DNA of 64,000 nucleotides. Origin: Earliella scabrosa (Eukaryota > Basidiomycota > Agaricomycetes > Polyporales > Polyporaceae). Every line of letters begins with the position of its first letter. The stretch's first letter is position 1. Positions 1-10,812 of the stretch are shown here, piece by piece. Where the stretch lies: NCBI GenBank assembly GCA_022605405.1, contig JABYQQ010000018.1, positions 372,001 to 436,000 of the forward strand, written 5' to 3'. The translations under genes were made by a program, and so were the position numbers. Below the pieces are notes generated by a model, which had not been told where the DNA came from, did no database searches, and saw only the letters and a program-made list of their open reading frames with translations.

Positions 1-2834
1 GAACCGGTAGAGCATCGACTGTGCCTTCTCCTCATTACGAGCCTGTCAAAGCGTCGTTAATGGGGGACCCGTAGTAGCTGAAGGAGTGTACTTGCCATGA
101 TGTGGACGGCGAAGGAGAGTGAGAGAGGTTAGAGAATGTGGACCTGGGCCAGAGGTTGGACCGTGGACGCGAAACACACTTCCAAGTTGGCGCCGAGTGC
201 CACACATGCGTGACAACCGCGTTACAAGCGCTCGTGACGTGACAGGGAGGTATGGGCGTCTCGCTTACCTGATATGGACTTCGACCTGCGCGCCGCGGCG
301 TGCAGTACTTGCGGTCGCGTCTTTCTTGGAAGGATGGACTTCCTGCCGGATCTTGGTTCAAATTCCGTCAGACGACCGACTGCTATCTCTCTGCTCAGGT
401 ATTTTATACCGAGTACTGCAACGTGACCTAGGCTCATTCACTGTGAATCCCACACCCACATGCACGCCCGCACAACTTGCTCCACAACCTCATTCACAAG
501 AAAGTTGCCATTTGATTGTCATTTAGGCAGCCACTGAAGCGGTGTAAACTGCGGCCGTGGCACCTTACAAGTTACAAGAGACAGACGTAAACAGATAACA
601 TGATCTGATGATCTGTATACATGACCCGGATGTTCGCGCTCCCTACTTCTAGGTCCTCACGCTGAGGTAGCTTGCCAAGTGGGAGCGATGCAAGGTGATG
701 ATGCCCGTATCTCACCGGATTCAGCCTCGGGCCGAGGCATCCAGGTCGCGCTGGAATGCCCCGATTCTGGCTCATCGCAAACCCTGCTGGGCGGCGAGTC
801 AACCCTGCAGCGTCATGACCGCCGAGATGGTTCAATATGGTGATTCGTGGGCGGCTGCGAGGGACTTACGACGCACCACCTGTCCAACCAGTAGGTAGGA
901 CCCTCCTGAACTGACAACCATTGCGCAAGACTACCACCGCGTGCATATCGTGCACGAAACAGGGTCTCGGCAGGACGTACGTAGTGGGTAGTGCGTGTGC
1001 TGAAGGTCCGGATCCGGAGTGTCTCGCGTGAGCAGTAACCCCGACCCCAGACAATCCCATGACTGCAGTGCTTGGTCCGACCCGTGGGCGTTCGCGCTCG
1101 TGTTCTCCAGATCCTGAGCTGGGCCTGAGCCTGAGCCTGACGGAGCCGAACTGGTGTCAGGCCCGAGAAGCTCACCCTCCTCGCGCTTCGCGCCACGCGT
1201 CGAGCGTGCTTCTCCGGGATCCGGGACGGGCCAGGAGAGCCGGACGTTTTTGCTCAGAGTGCTGGAGGGTGTTGGATCGATGGACGGCCTCGCCTTGCGC
1301 GGCGTGCTCTTCCTATCTATCTGCAGCCAAACAGGTGGCCATGGCCAGGGGCATTAGGAACGATGGATGACGGTAGCCTCGAGCTCGATCGCTAGGATAA
1401 TTCTGTGATCCTCCGTTCCTCCCACCTCCACCTCGGATGAGCATAAGATGGTGTGTCGGAGCACACAGACTAAACCGATTACGGTTTAGGACTTGAGCGG
1501 AAACATGGGCGCGCGAGGTTCAAACCGAAGGGATAATAGCCGTGAAATGATGGCTAAGTTGAATGACGGCCTCGAACAGCGCTGGAGGGCCGGGTGCATC
1601 GTACTTCCACTGCGAGACGAGCCGAGTCTGTCTCAGCCTGTCTCGGCGAATATGCAGGCGTCGCACGACCGTACCATCCTCCATACCATGACGCGGTGCC
1701 TGTCAGGACTAGTGTCTGATGAGTATGGGCCGGTGGGCGATGAGCGCAGAGATACTGGCCGTCCACATACACCTATCCGGCAGCTGCCTCTCTCGGAGGT
1801 AGCAGATCGTTTCGTATTGGAGCCCGAGCGAGCGTCGAGCACCTGCTCGGAGCATCTTGTTTTCGATCGCGTTTCACGTGTGCTCATGTGGTTCCGCCTT
1901 GAATCTGGTGGGAGCTCTGTGCCCCACCACGCCGCAATTCACCTCCTCGAGCATGGCTGCGCACGCAGGCTCAAGACTGAGTACTCAGTATGCAGTATCG
2001 GGAGTCGCGGAGGCACACCGTCGCCCCGGATTGCTCCATCAAACGTGTCGTGCACGCGCACCTGGAAAAGCAAGAGGAATCAGAAGTCTGGAGCACTAGT
2101 CACAGGCCAGGTGCCAGGCGCGCGTGTTGTTGAGGAGGGAGTGTACGTGAATTTTACGCAGCCTGCGGGACGAGGGGGGTTCTGAGGACAAAGGAGCTCA
2201 AAGTTCGAGGATAGCGCGACGGTGATAAGTGCGGCGGAGGGGGCCCAGGGATGCGGATACGCGAGTGGCTTTGGTTCGACGGGAAAGGGAAAACAAGGAA
2301 GGCCATAGAGGCCGGGTCGCCACGGCTACGGGGAGGGCCAGCCGCAGGCAGCTGGAGATTCGCTGGGGGCGTCGAGGACGAGCAGAGTTGGATCTGAGTC
2401 AAGATGGCCACGGACGATCGAGTGGATGGACGCGACAAACATACCCTTTTGGGGCTAGACGCCGGCGCCACGTGTGGGAGGAGGAAGGTCGCGCAACAAA
2501 CGAGTCGCCCGATTTGTGCGTTCTCTTATTCCTGTCCGCCATGTGTGCGGACGCTGCACCAGCGTCGCCTTATTCTCCAACGGGCAGCGCCGCGGCTGCC
2601 ACCCCAGCACACACTGACTATAAGATGGGACGCGACACAGGAACGCTCAGAGCAACAACACAACGCAGCCGCGCAGAACAACAACTCCGCGTATCCTAGC
2701 GCGCCTTTCGCGACCGCCTCCCTCGCCATCCTCGCCCCGCCCGCCGCCTCGCGCGCACCCCGTGTCGATCACCTCGCGCCTGCTATCCTCTATTGTCCGC
2801 CCCGCGAGTCCGCCTGCTTCGGCTCTACTCTCAG
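1..2834. other. gene-poor left end
   Basis: No gene could be supported here. The longest open frame starts at an ATG near 1505 and runs to 2185 on the plus strand (about 226 residues). It has no recognisable domain, no convincing start context and a composition like translated non-coding GC-rich DNA. A perfect inverted repeat at 1470-1489 is listed separately. Confidence 0.5.
1470..1489. promoter_or_regulatory. perfect inverted repeat containing CCG-N4-CGG
   Basis: The sequence reads CTAAACCG, four bases (ATTA), then CGGTTTAG, an exact 8-bp inverted repeat. Its core CCG-N4-CGG has the geometry of a site for a dimeric Zn2Cys6 factor (Leu3 binds everted CCG-N4-CGG). No gene is assigned immediately beside it, so a regulatory role is only inferred from the shape. 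Confidence 0.35.
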
Positions 2835-2836
2835 TT

Positions 2837-2846
2837 CATATAATAC
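2837..2846 (+). promoter_or_regulatory. TATA-like box of the clp1-like gene
   Basis: A TATAATA-type element lies about 50 bases before the chosen ATG at 2890, a plausible distance for a fungal core promoter. It supports starting the protein at 2890 rather than at the far upstream in-frame ATG at 2404. Confidence 0.4.
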
Positions 2847-2889
2847 GGCCCCCTCCTCAGCTTTTCGCGCCCTATTCTCCCGTGCAGAC

Positions 2890-3924
2890 ATGTTCCAGGT
2901 CGCCTCTCGCCACGCAGCCGTCCCTGAGGCTCTCAACCTCTCCTCAGTCCACTACCAGCACTCCGTAGAGCCAAAACTCAACATTCCCCGCCGCCTCGCG
3001 CGTCCCAGCTTCTCCGAGCCCTCCCGCGACTCCATCGCGCGTCTCGACCCCGGGCTCGCGAGCGTTCCCCTCGAATACATCCGAAAGACGCTTGCGGGCA
3101 ACTCACATGAGTACGTCTACCCACGCGACTTTGCAGTGCGCGAAGCACCCCTAACTGACTGCACGTTCCATCCCTCCAGGATACTCACCGCGCTCTCGCT
3201 TCTGACGATCCCCAGCTCGCTCCCATGTGCGCACCTCCCGCCGTCCATCGACGCGCCGCTCCGCCCGACCGCCCAAGCACCAGACATGTCCTCCTTCCCG
3301 ACCCACGTCTTCGCCATCCTCTCCTCGCGCTCGGCCTCGGCGATGACGCCCACCGTCGCCTCCTTCGCCGACCGTGCGTCCCTCCCGCCCTCGACGACCG
3401 TGCCCCTCTTCCCCGCCTCCGCACTCGTCATGGCCGCCCACTGTGCGCTCCTCCCGCCACTCCCCCCGCCCTCGCGCAGCGCCGGTCGCCGCGCGGCACT
3501 CACGCTTCCCATCGTCCCGCTCACTGTCCCGAGCCCAGACACGTACCCGCTCCTTCACGCGTACCTGCACACGATGCGGCCCGACACGCTCCTTGCTTCG
3601 CTCCTCCCCGCGCTCGCATCATCCCTCCCGCCGCTCTCCAGCGCAGCAGCCTCGAGCGCCGGCTCGAACAAGCTCGTGTACGTCGCACAGTTCAGCTCGG
3701 GCTCGCTGGCGAGGCTCGCACATGCGCTCGCGGGCGCCGCTTTCCAGCGCGGGGGCACGCAGGGCGCGATGGGAGGCTTGATGGCACACATCAAGGTCAT
3801 CAATGGGTTGTGGCAGAACGTATGCGCGCTGGGCGTGTTCGACGCGGAGCTATGGGGCGTTATGGACGTCGCATGGGAGGTTGTGCTCGCCGCGATGACC
3901 AGGGTCGTCGAGAACAAGGCGTAG
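2890..3924 (+). CDS. clp1: Clp1 (clampless)-like protein
   Basis: An intronless gene of 344 residues. I recognise it as Clp1-like from the whole-length pattern: an N-terminal VPLEYIRKTL-type block (about residues 57-66), a LFPASALVMAAHCALLPPLP block in the middle, a TLPIVPLTVPSPDTYPLLHAYL block followed by LLASLLP, and the C-terminal INGLWQNVCALGVFDAELW / VMDVAWEVVLAAM signature. In Coprinopsis cinerea clp1 acts downstream of the A mating-type homeodomain proteins and is needed for clamp-cell formation; the molecular function of the family is unknown. The open frame continues upstream to 2404, but the TATA-like box and the conserved part favour the ATG at 2890. The coding part is very rich in C at third positions, which makes long shadow frames on both strands. 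Family assignment is fairly sure; orthology to the developmental regulator rather than a paralogue is not. Confidence 0.8.
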   Translation: MFQVASRHAAVPEALNLSSVHYQHSVEPKLNIPRRLARPSFSEPSRDSIARLDPGLASVPLEYIRKTLAGNSHEYVYPRDFAVREAPLTDCTFHPSRILTALSLLTIPSSLPCAHLPPSIDAPLRPTAQAPDMSSFPTHVFAILSSRSASAMTPTVASFADRASLPPSTTVPLFPASALVMAAHCALLPPLPPPSRSAGRRAALTLPIVPLTVPSPDTYPLLHAYLHTMRPDTLLASLLPALASSLPPLSSAAASSAGSNKLVYVAQFSSGSLARLAHALAGAAFQRGGTQGAMGGLMAHIKVINGLWQNVCALGVFDAELWGVMDVAWEVVLAAMTRVVENKA

Positions 3925-5477
3925 GCGTAGAGCGCTGTGCGCCCTCGCTGCAAAAGAACAGGTTCGGCCCGTCTCGTCTCGCTGTTCCGCCATCCATTAT
4001 TACCTCTACAGCCACGGCTACTACCTCTACTACCTCTCCTCTCCTCTTTTCTTGTGGTCTCTCTGGTTCGGACTGTCTGCTATGTTCGCCTAATCTTTAC
4101 AGTTCACCTATTGGCTCGTCGTCCCGTTCGCACACTACACCTACACACACACAGTCTGGCTTCTGCGCATACCGCTCATCCCCTCCCATACCCCCCAATC
4201 TTGATGTATCATTTCCAGAGTCTTGCGATCTTGGCATCTCACCCCACTGTATCCTTACTACCGTTCCTCTCGCACCCCTCTCTTGCTGACGCTGTCCGAC
4301 GTCGGACGTTGTCCCGAGAAACTAAAGAAAGAAGTTGAACCGTCCGTCTAACCTGCGCCGTCACATCAAGACTCGCTGATTGCCCTGCCAGAGTCATTGA
4401 CATCGAATTGAATCAATTCGTAGAAGCTAGCCGTAGGTTCTCAGTATACTTATCCCAGATGTAACCCGGGCGTCACCCACAACGGATGCATCCGTTGCTT
4501 GCACACGGATGTATTCCCCGGGATACATCGGCTTCGGTGAGACTGCTCGCTAGCCCACGGATGTGTTCGCGTCGATGGGCTCCAGACAAATGCGCATATG
4601 ACAATGCCAAGGGGCTTGTCGCAAGGATCACCGTTTTCTCGCTAACCACACGACCCTGTGAACCATGCTCGCAATGCAACGGGCATAGCCTCTTGAATAT
4701 TAAGGCGGAAGTCTGATCTGACCATGCTGGGCGCACTGGACGCTACGGTGCTCTGCAAGGGGTACTAGAGTGCTTCCAAGTTCAGCGGGTCCGCACACTG
4801 CAAATTTGAATATGAAGGTTCCGACGTCCCGCCCTGACTTTCTGACTCCTACTGACTTGTCTACGCTTGCATGAGTCACCGAGAGTACTCCCTCAATTTC
4901 ATCTGACGGCTCGAGGCCATGTGTCGAACAGTGGTCCACCGTCAATTGAACTTGAACAGGGTCGTACGTCAAATTACCGTGCGTCCGTTGGCGTTGATAC
5001 TCTCGCGTTGCTGCCGTGCCATGCCCGTCTTCACAGGATGTCATCATGGGCGATATGTTCGGAACATTATTTCGAGCCTGAGGCACGAGCTGAAGCTTCA
5101 AGGCGATCTGAGTCTACGCGGTGCGCACTTGGCAGAGTCACTGGCAGCTTCCCAGGGAATAGGTTTGGACAAGGTATAATATGCTTTGAGTCCGATGATC
5201 CCATCTAGGCGAGTTGCATCCACACCATACAGCTTGAGTGTAACCAATAGTTTCTGTTTATCCAATCACTCAATGGTGCCACGGCGGATCCATGGCTGCC
5301 AGCAAGCAATGTATGCATAGAACCTGAAGTTGAGAGTGGGCGTATCAGTGTACAAATGCACTACAGCACTCACGGCATAGAAGAGAGAACCTGTAAGGAG
5401 CGCAGCTGACTTAAGTTAACGCAATCTCTCAGTGGAGCCGCGGAAATCCGGCAAAACGCATTGTTCGCTCTCGAATT
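3925..5477. other. intergenic, no gene seen
   Basis: Pyrimidine-rich sequence typical of a 3' untranslated region follows the clp1-like gene to about 4300. The rest holds only short frames without motifs. A cluster of palindromic sequences at 4480-4570 is listed separately. Confidence 0.5.
4480..4560. repeat. palindrome cluster with repeated ACGGATG
   Basis: Positions 4480-4497 form a perfect 18-bp palindrome (CAACGGATG followed by its reverse complement). About 10 bases further on a second near-palindrome is built around CCCCGGG with flanking GATGTAT and ATACATC. The heptamer ACGGATG occurs three times in 80 bases. It could be an operator-like site or the remains of a small inverted-repeat element; nothing around it decides. 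Confidence 0.5.
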
Positions 5478-5547
5478 GCATTAAGGGGGAATCGAACCCC
5501 CGGCGGGTCGATGGCAACGACCCAGGTTACCACTACCCCATTAATGC
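5478..5547 (-). tRNA. tG(GCC): tRNA-Gly, anticodon GCC
   Basis: Seventy bases on the minus strand fold as a complete cloverleaf: acceptor GCATTAA pairing with TTAATGC, a D stem GGGT/ACCT, anticodon stem GGTCG/CGACC with loop TTGCCAT (anticodon GCC, reading GGC), a four-base variable region and a T stem GGGGG/CCCCC with loop TTCGATT. The internal A and B boxes are intact and there is no intron. An identical copy on the same strand lies at 55417-55486. Confidence 0.95.
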
Positions 5548-6270
5548 ATATCTACTTGTAAACTCTCAAACAACTATACCTTCTGTTCACTACTAGCAAG
5601 TATGCAGTGCCGCTTCGCTTCATGATAATATACATAACTATTTACTTGGAGCGCTTCGAGAATCTGAGATTCGTCAATCCGGTAGTCACGGAACCCGCGC
5701 CACGCCGACCGTAAGTCATCGGATCGCATGTTTGTTCTCACAATGAACAAGGTTCCCAACTTTAGTTGAGCCGAGGATATTACTGAACGCCTTGCTGATA
5801 GCCTTCGCGAAGCGTCTTTTGCAGACTCCAGCCTCCAAGCACTTAGCTTGCAAGAGCATCCAAGTTAAAAACCAAGCGTCAGACTCACCGTGCCACGGGG
5901 ATGTACGCTCGGCCTTGCGCGTTAGACGGACCGGCAACCGCAGCCTAGTTGCCAAGGCTCAAGGGCTATACAGTCCGTAAAACAAATCTCGATGTTGCCC
6001 AGATCACTGAGTGCAAGCGCCCATACTATGCCAGCCACGATCAGGGCGCGGAACGGCGGAGGCCAGTCAACACGAGACTACACGGCTATGCCTCGCCGAG
6101 ACGTCTTCCCATTTCTCTGCCCTACAACAGGGCGTTCTTCCCATCCCAACACCTCTCTGCCTTATTTACGACCACTCGACGGCATCATCACCTCTCTCCT
6201 CCCTCCCGCACAACCCCTCAGAGGGGTAATCGTCTGTCTTTTCTCCCGCTTCCGTTCCTAGTTTACGGCA
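5548..6270. other. intergenic / promoter of the lyase gene
   Basis: No gene was found. The last 150 bases before the lyase start are CT-rich on the plus strand, as is common for basidiomycete promoters and 5' leaders. No clear TATA box was seen. Confidence 0.4.
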
Positions 6271-8103
6271 ATGCGCTCGACAACCCGCTTCTCCGTGCTC
6301 TCGGCTGCCTCGCTGCTGCTCGCCCAGATCGCACAAGTCCACTCATTCACGAGCTATGCAAACGACTTCCTCGACCCCAAGAAGATCGTCGGCGTCGAGT
6401 TCCCCAACATCACCGTTGACGCGCAGGATACCATCCTCGAATGGGCGAGCGAACTGGCTGCGGAGGGCCCTTGGTGTACGTTCTTTGTATCCATGTATCC
6501 GTAACGTCATCCGAAGCCAACATATCGCAATGACGGCAGCCGTCTTGGACAAGGCGTTCCCCGCACCCACCGGTAACAAGAAGGACTACATGAGTTGGGC
6601 TCCCTAGTGCGTACTGTACTCCCCAACTGGTGCATGTCTGACCTGTGCGCATTATTGTGTAGCTGGTGGCCCGACTGCTCGAACGTTGGTAACACCACCG
6701 AACTCGCCCCCGAAGAAGGTACTCCGTCGTGTGCCTCCCACTGTCATCCCCATTGACCCGAGAATCCGCCGCTATCTAGTCTGGAAGACCTGCCCGTACG
6801 TCCGCAAGGACGGCGAGTTTAACCCGGATGGTCGCACGATCAATGACATTGGTAATTTCGAGGACATGGCCAACGCCGTCCTCTACAACTCCCTCGCATG
6901 GGTCATCAACGGCTCGTCCGTCTACGCGGAGAACGCTGTCCGCTTCATCAACACCTGGTTCCTTGACGCGGAGTCGGGCATGAACCCGAACCTGGAGTTC
7001 TCGCAGATGCAGCGTGGCCCTACAGGCCAGACGGGCACGCACACCGGTATCCTGTACGTGACATGCGTGTATATTGCGCTGAGACTAGCTCACGCGCGAT
7101 ACTTGCAGTGACCTGAAGTGCATGGCCAAGGTCGTCAGCGGCGTGCTCATGCTCCGGGAGGGTCAGGCTGCCGAATGGACGGCGGAGATCAACGACGCGC
7201 TCAACAACTGGACCAACGAGTACATCGGTTGGCTCACCACTGCAAAGATCGCCCTCGAGGAGAAGGCTGCCGAGAAGTGAGTCTGCCATGCATGTCTTGT
7301 TCAGAATGCTTGGTATTAAGCGTACTCCACCCGCAGCAACCACGGCACGTTCTACTTCAACCAGCTCGCAGCGCTCCAAGTTCTTGTCGGTGACAACGCC
7401 GGTGCGCAGAAGACGCTTGAGGAGTACTTCACCAACCACTATACTTGGCAGATCGTCGCGAACGGTGACCAGGTCAGTGAAGGAGTCTTCTGCAACACTT
7501 GGCGGACTTGGGCACTCACTTGGACGGACACCCTCTTTTACCCTGCTCCACTGCACAGCCTCTTGAGACCGCACGCACGCGCCCGTATCACTACCGCGCG
7601 TACAACCTCGCGGCTATGATCGTATGTATCTATCCTGCTGCGCACTCTCCGTTACCGATATTAACGCGCCACTCTCATCATCTCCCCAGACAAACGCGAA
7701 GATCGGCGAATACGTCGGCTACAACGTTTGGAACTTGACCACGAAGGAGGGCGCGACTATCAAGGACGCGCTCGACTACGCTATCACCCTCCCGGCTGGC
7801 AAAGAGGCTGCTAACGAGCTCTGGCCTAACATCCTCGCTGTCGGCTCCATCTACGGTGACGCCGACGGCAAGTACGCCGAGTTCATGCTCCAGCGTGCTG
7901 GCCGTGCCTACCCGGCCGATGCCCAGTTCCTCTGGAACCAGCCGTTCTCCGACTCTGGCCTCGTCCAGCCCCGCACGAGCGGCGGCGCCTCGACAGACAC
8001 TGGCGTCCGCCAGCAGGACGATAACGGCGCGCTCGCGTTCGGCGCGTCATGGAACACGCTTGCTGTGGCGTTCGGCGCGACCATGCTCGCGATCTTCGCT
8101 TGA
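6271..8103 (+). CDS. secreted GPI-type alginate/chondroitin AC lyase-like protein
   Basis: Eight exons join in phase: 6271-6475, 6540-6606, 6663-6718, 6780-7053, 7109-7276, 7337-7472, 7559-7621 and 7690-8103, giving 460 residues. Residues 1 to about 25 are a signal peptide ending near QVHS. The MSWAPYWWPDC block (exons 2-3), the WVINGSSVYAENAVRFINTW block, and NNHGTFYFNQLAALQ followed by RPYHYRAYN match the (alpha/alpha) toroid of the alginate lyase / chondroitin AC lyase fold. In such enzymes Asn, His and Tyr of blocks like NNHG and YHYR carry out beta-elimination on uronic-acid polysaccharides. The exact substrate (glucuronan, alginate or another uronan) cannot be told from sequence. The C-terminus is a polar Gly/Ser/Thr stretch followed by about 19 hydrophobic residues with no charged tail, as in GPI-anchored proteins, so the enzyme probably stays on the cell surface. 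The polygalacturonase lies immediately downstream in convergent orientation. Confidence 0.87.
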
Positions 8104-8761
8104 GCAACCTGCTCTGCGCAAACTATCACGACGTCACCATTGCTCGATCTATCACTTGTTGCTTTGCATAGTATCCTGGATGGGACCGACTTGGGCTGTG
8201 CCCGTATTCCTCTGCGGGCGACGCGCGCCCCCTATATCCGCATTGCTTTACCTCACACTTCACTTATTGCTCCGTGCCAGTGGCCGTATGTAATTGTGCG
8301 TCCTGTGCTGACGCTGCCTTTGTATTGAACACTTGACACTGCGCGATCGACTGGGAACCTGCATTGCTATGTGCTCGTCAAGTAGAATGATCTGCGTCCT
8401 CCCTGTTCGCTTCTCTATGGACGGTGCTCGCAGGCTTGGAAAATAGTGTACGTTGTACTCAACCGCTGTCTTCGTACTTGTACTGCATATCGTATAGTCA
8501 CATTCCTTAGTACATACTACTTCATCTGATCTCCGCATCTCGGTCCGAACAATCATATGTGCGACGTTTTTGCCGAGTCAATGCGGGCCGTTGGTTCGTC
8601 ACTGCACACCGTAGATCCAATGAAAGTGTATCACTTTTTCCGCAAGCAATGTTCACCAATCCATGACAAGACTCAGCCTACAAACGTCCGTGAAGAACCA
8701 ATCGACTTCCCAAGCTAGATCCTCGTTGGGATCCAATCATACACTGTTCGTGAACCAAGGA
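8104..8761. other. convergent 3' intergenic region
   Basis: This lies between the stop codons of the lyase (+) and the polygalacturonase (-) and holds both 3' flanks. No gene or notable repeat was seen. Confidence 0.5.
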
Positions 8762-10710
8762 TCACTGCGAGAAGTTCTTGATGCCGCCGAAGTTGGTGAT
8801 CGGCCCGGCCTTGCCTCCAGTGACCTTGAGCGCCGACCAGTCCCAGCTGCCGCTGCAGGACCCGGACCCGCAGTTAACGGCAACGCGCATTGCGTCGCTG
8901 TTCACGGAGAGCGTGTTCGTGCTCCCGACGAAGTTGACGTTCTAGAATTCAACAGTGAGGACAATGTGGTAGGTGCCACGAGGGCTTCAAGCCTGAGGGT
9001 GCGACTCACAGAGAGCTGCACGCCGGTTCCGGGCTTGCCGAGGGTGTCGGGGTAGCTCTGGCGTCATCGGAAGGTCAGCACTGTTCACGGTGACTAGCTG
9101 GAATAGCTTGTATCGAAATACCTGGTCGATGAGAACACCGAACTGGCGCAGTCCGGTGCCGGTGTTGCCCGAGTACGTGATGTTGGTCACGGACGAGCTC
9201 TTCGCGTCGGCCTTGGTCTTGATGCGGAGGGCTTGGTCGCTGAATTATTTACGTTACTCTGATCCTACGATTTGTATTGAAAGGCAGGAGCGCGTACTTG
9301 TTTTGAATGATGTTGTCCCTGATGACAATGCCGGACACGGTCACGTCGGAGGAGATTGAGCCCTGGACAGCCCAAGTCTCGTCAAGTACCGAACGGATTA
9401 TTCTACGAATGAGCAACGTACGACCGAGATGCCATGGCCGCCGATGCAAGTGTTGCGCTGGAAGGTGATGTCGCTGCCTTTGTTGATAGCCAAGCAGTCG
9501 TCCTGGTTGTGGATGGTGCTGCGCGCAAGAAAGTGAGCGAGTGGCACTCGATGCTGAGAACGATACAGACCTGTCCTGGATAGTCAGTTTGGTGGTGCTG
9601 CAGTCGAAGCCGTCCGTGTTGTGGCCAGCGGCCTTTTTACCGCTCTTGGAGTTCGGTTGGTCACCCTCGGCTAGCAGCCAGTCGTGAGCACAAAGTATAT
9701 AACAATCCACATGGGTGTAGGACGCACAGTCATCGATGGTGAGCTGGCTCATAACAAGCGTGTCCGGGTTCGAGACACTGTAGACGCGCGCCGGGGAGTT
9801 CTTGACCTTGACATTCTATATTTGCATCAGGGCCGAGAGGGACAACGGCAGCAAATGTAGAAGTAATTAGCCCCAGGCACTGCTCGGAGCTGCCAAGCGC
9901 GTTACGTACGGTGTATGTTCCAGAGATTTTGATCCTGTGGGTGTGCAAATATAGACAAACTTTGTTAGCCACAGGCTTCCGCGGGCGAAGAGAGGTTACA
10001 AGACAGATGGTGCCGGGATTCACTCACTTCATCATCGGCGCAGGTTTGGTGACACCGCCGTTGCCGCCTTGGCCGTCCTACACGAGTGTGAACGCTCAGC
10101 CACGAGCAGCGACTCCGCGGGGAAAGTGAGCCTCACCCAGTACGAGGGGCCGTTCCCGTCGAAGGTGTGTCCGTTGCCGTTGACTGGAATAGCACGGTGA
10201 GAACGAGCCTCGCCACGATGCTCGCGGAGTACCTACACGTGATCTGCTTGCCACTGCATATCACCACATTCAGCTCCTCGTCCTCGGCCTATGACGCGGA
10301 TCATGACAGGTGCTTACCTGACTTGGAAGAGCGGCCCATCCCAGTTCTTCACCGCGAAGGTCACGTCGCCCACTGTAAGCCAATAATAGCATGATCAGCA
10401 TGGACCGAGGCCAACAGCAGCCGCGTTGCAGGGAAGTTAGAACAACCAGAAGCCACCGGAGGAGTAGGAGCAGGGCAGAAACAGGTCCGGTACGATACTC
10501 ACCCATGTTGACCGTAGCGCCGGTGGCGAGCTTGAGGTCGAGCGTCTTGCCCGCGGGCACGGTGAACGAGTGAATGTTCACCGTTGAGCACTTGACAGCA
10601 TCCGCGACGTCGTCCAGGGACGAGATGTCACCTGTGCAGTCCGCGGCAGGCGCAGCAAAGATGGCACGGGCGAAGACAAACAGAGCGGCGAGGCGGATGA
10701 AGGTCGACAT
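8762..10710 (-). CDS. endopolygalacturonase (GH28)
   Basis: Thirteen exons read on the minus strand, all phases consistent: 10710-10503, 10372-10318, 10253-10237 (17 nt), 10183-10137, 10077-10028, 9934-9910 (25 nt), 9815-9728, 9670-9571, 9518-9425, 9362-9298, 9239-9122, 9057-9010 and 8941-8762. The product has 364 residues, the normal size for a fungal secreted endo-PG. A signal peptide (about residues 1-19) precedes a short pro-segment. The four GH28 signatures are present: NTDGFD, QDDC, GHG and RIK. The Asp residues of the first two motifs are the catalytic acid/nucleophile set known from the family, His of GHG helps catalysis, and RIK binds substrate. It would cut internal alpha-1,4 bonds of homogalacturonan in plant pectin. 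Introns are 47-64 nt in most cases. The TATAAG element about 95 bases before the start supports the 5' end. Confidence 0.95.
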
Positions 10711-10801
10711 TGTGCTTGACGAACTCGGGTCCTGGAGAGCTGCAGCGCTGGAAGTGAGTGGGCTGTGGAGCTGGAGAACAACCAGCTAGGACCGTCGGTC
10801 C

Positions 10802-10812
10802 AGCTTATATGC
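10802..10812 (-). promoter_or_regulatory. TATA box of the polygalacturonase gene
   Basis: The minus strand reads CATATAAGC about 95 bases upstream of the ATG at 10710, a usual position for the core promoter of a strongly expressed secreted-enzyme gene. Confidence 0.5.

Noticed and set aside
1505..2185. About 226-codon open frame at the left end
   Set aside because: No domain, no splice structure and no codon bias; a frame of this length can arise by chance in this GC content.
3225..4289. 354-codon plus-strand open frame overlapping the clp1-like gene
   Set aside because: Arg/Ala/Pro-rich shadow frame of the GC3-rich clp1-like coding sequence; no motifs.
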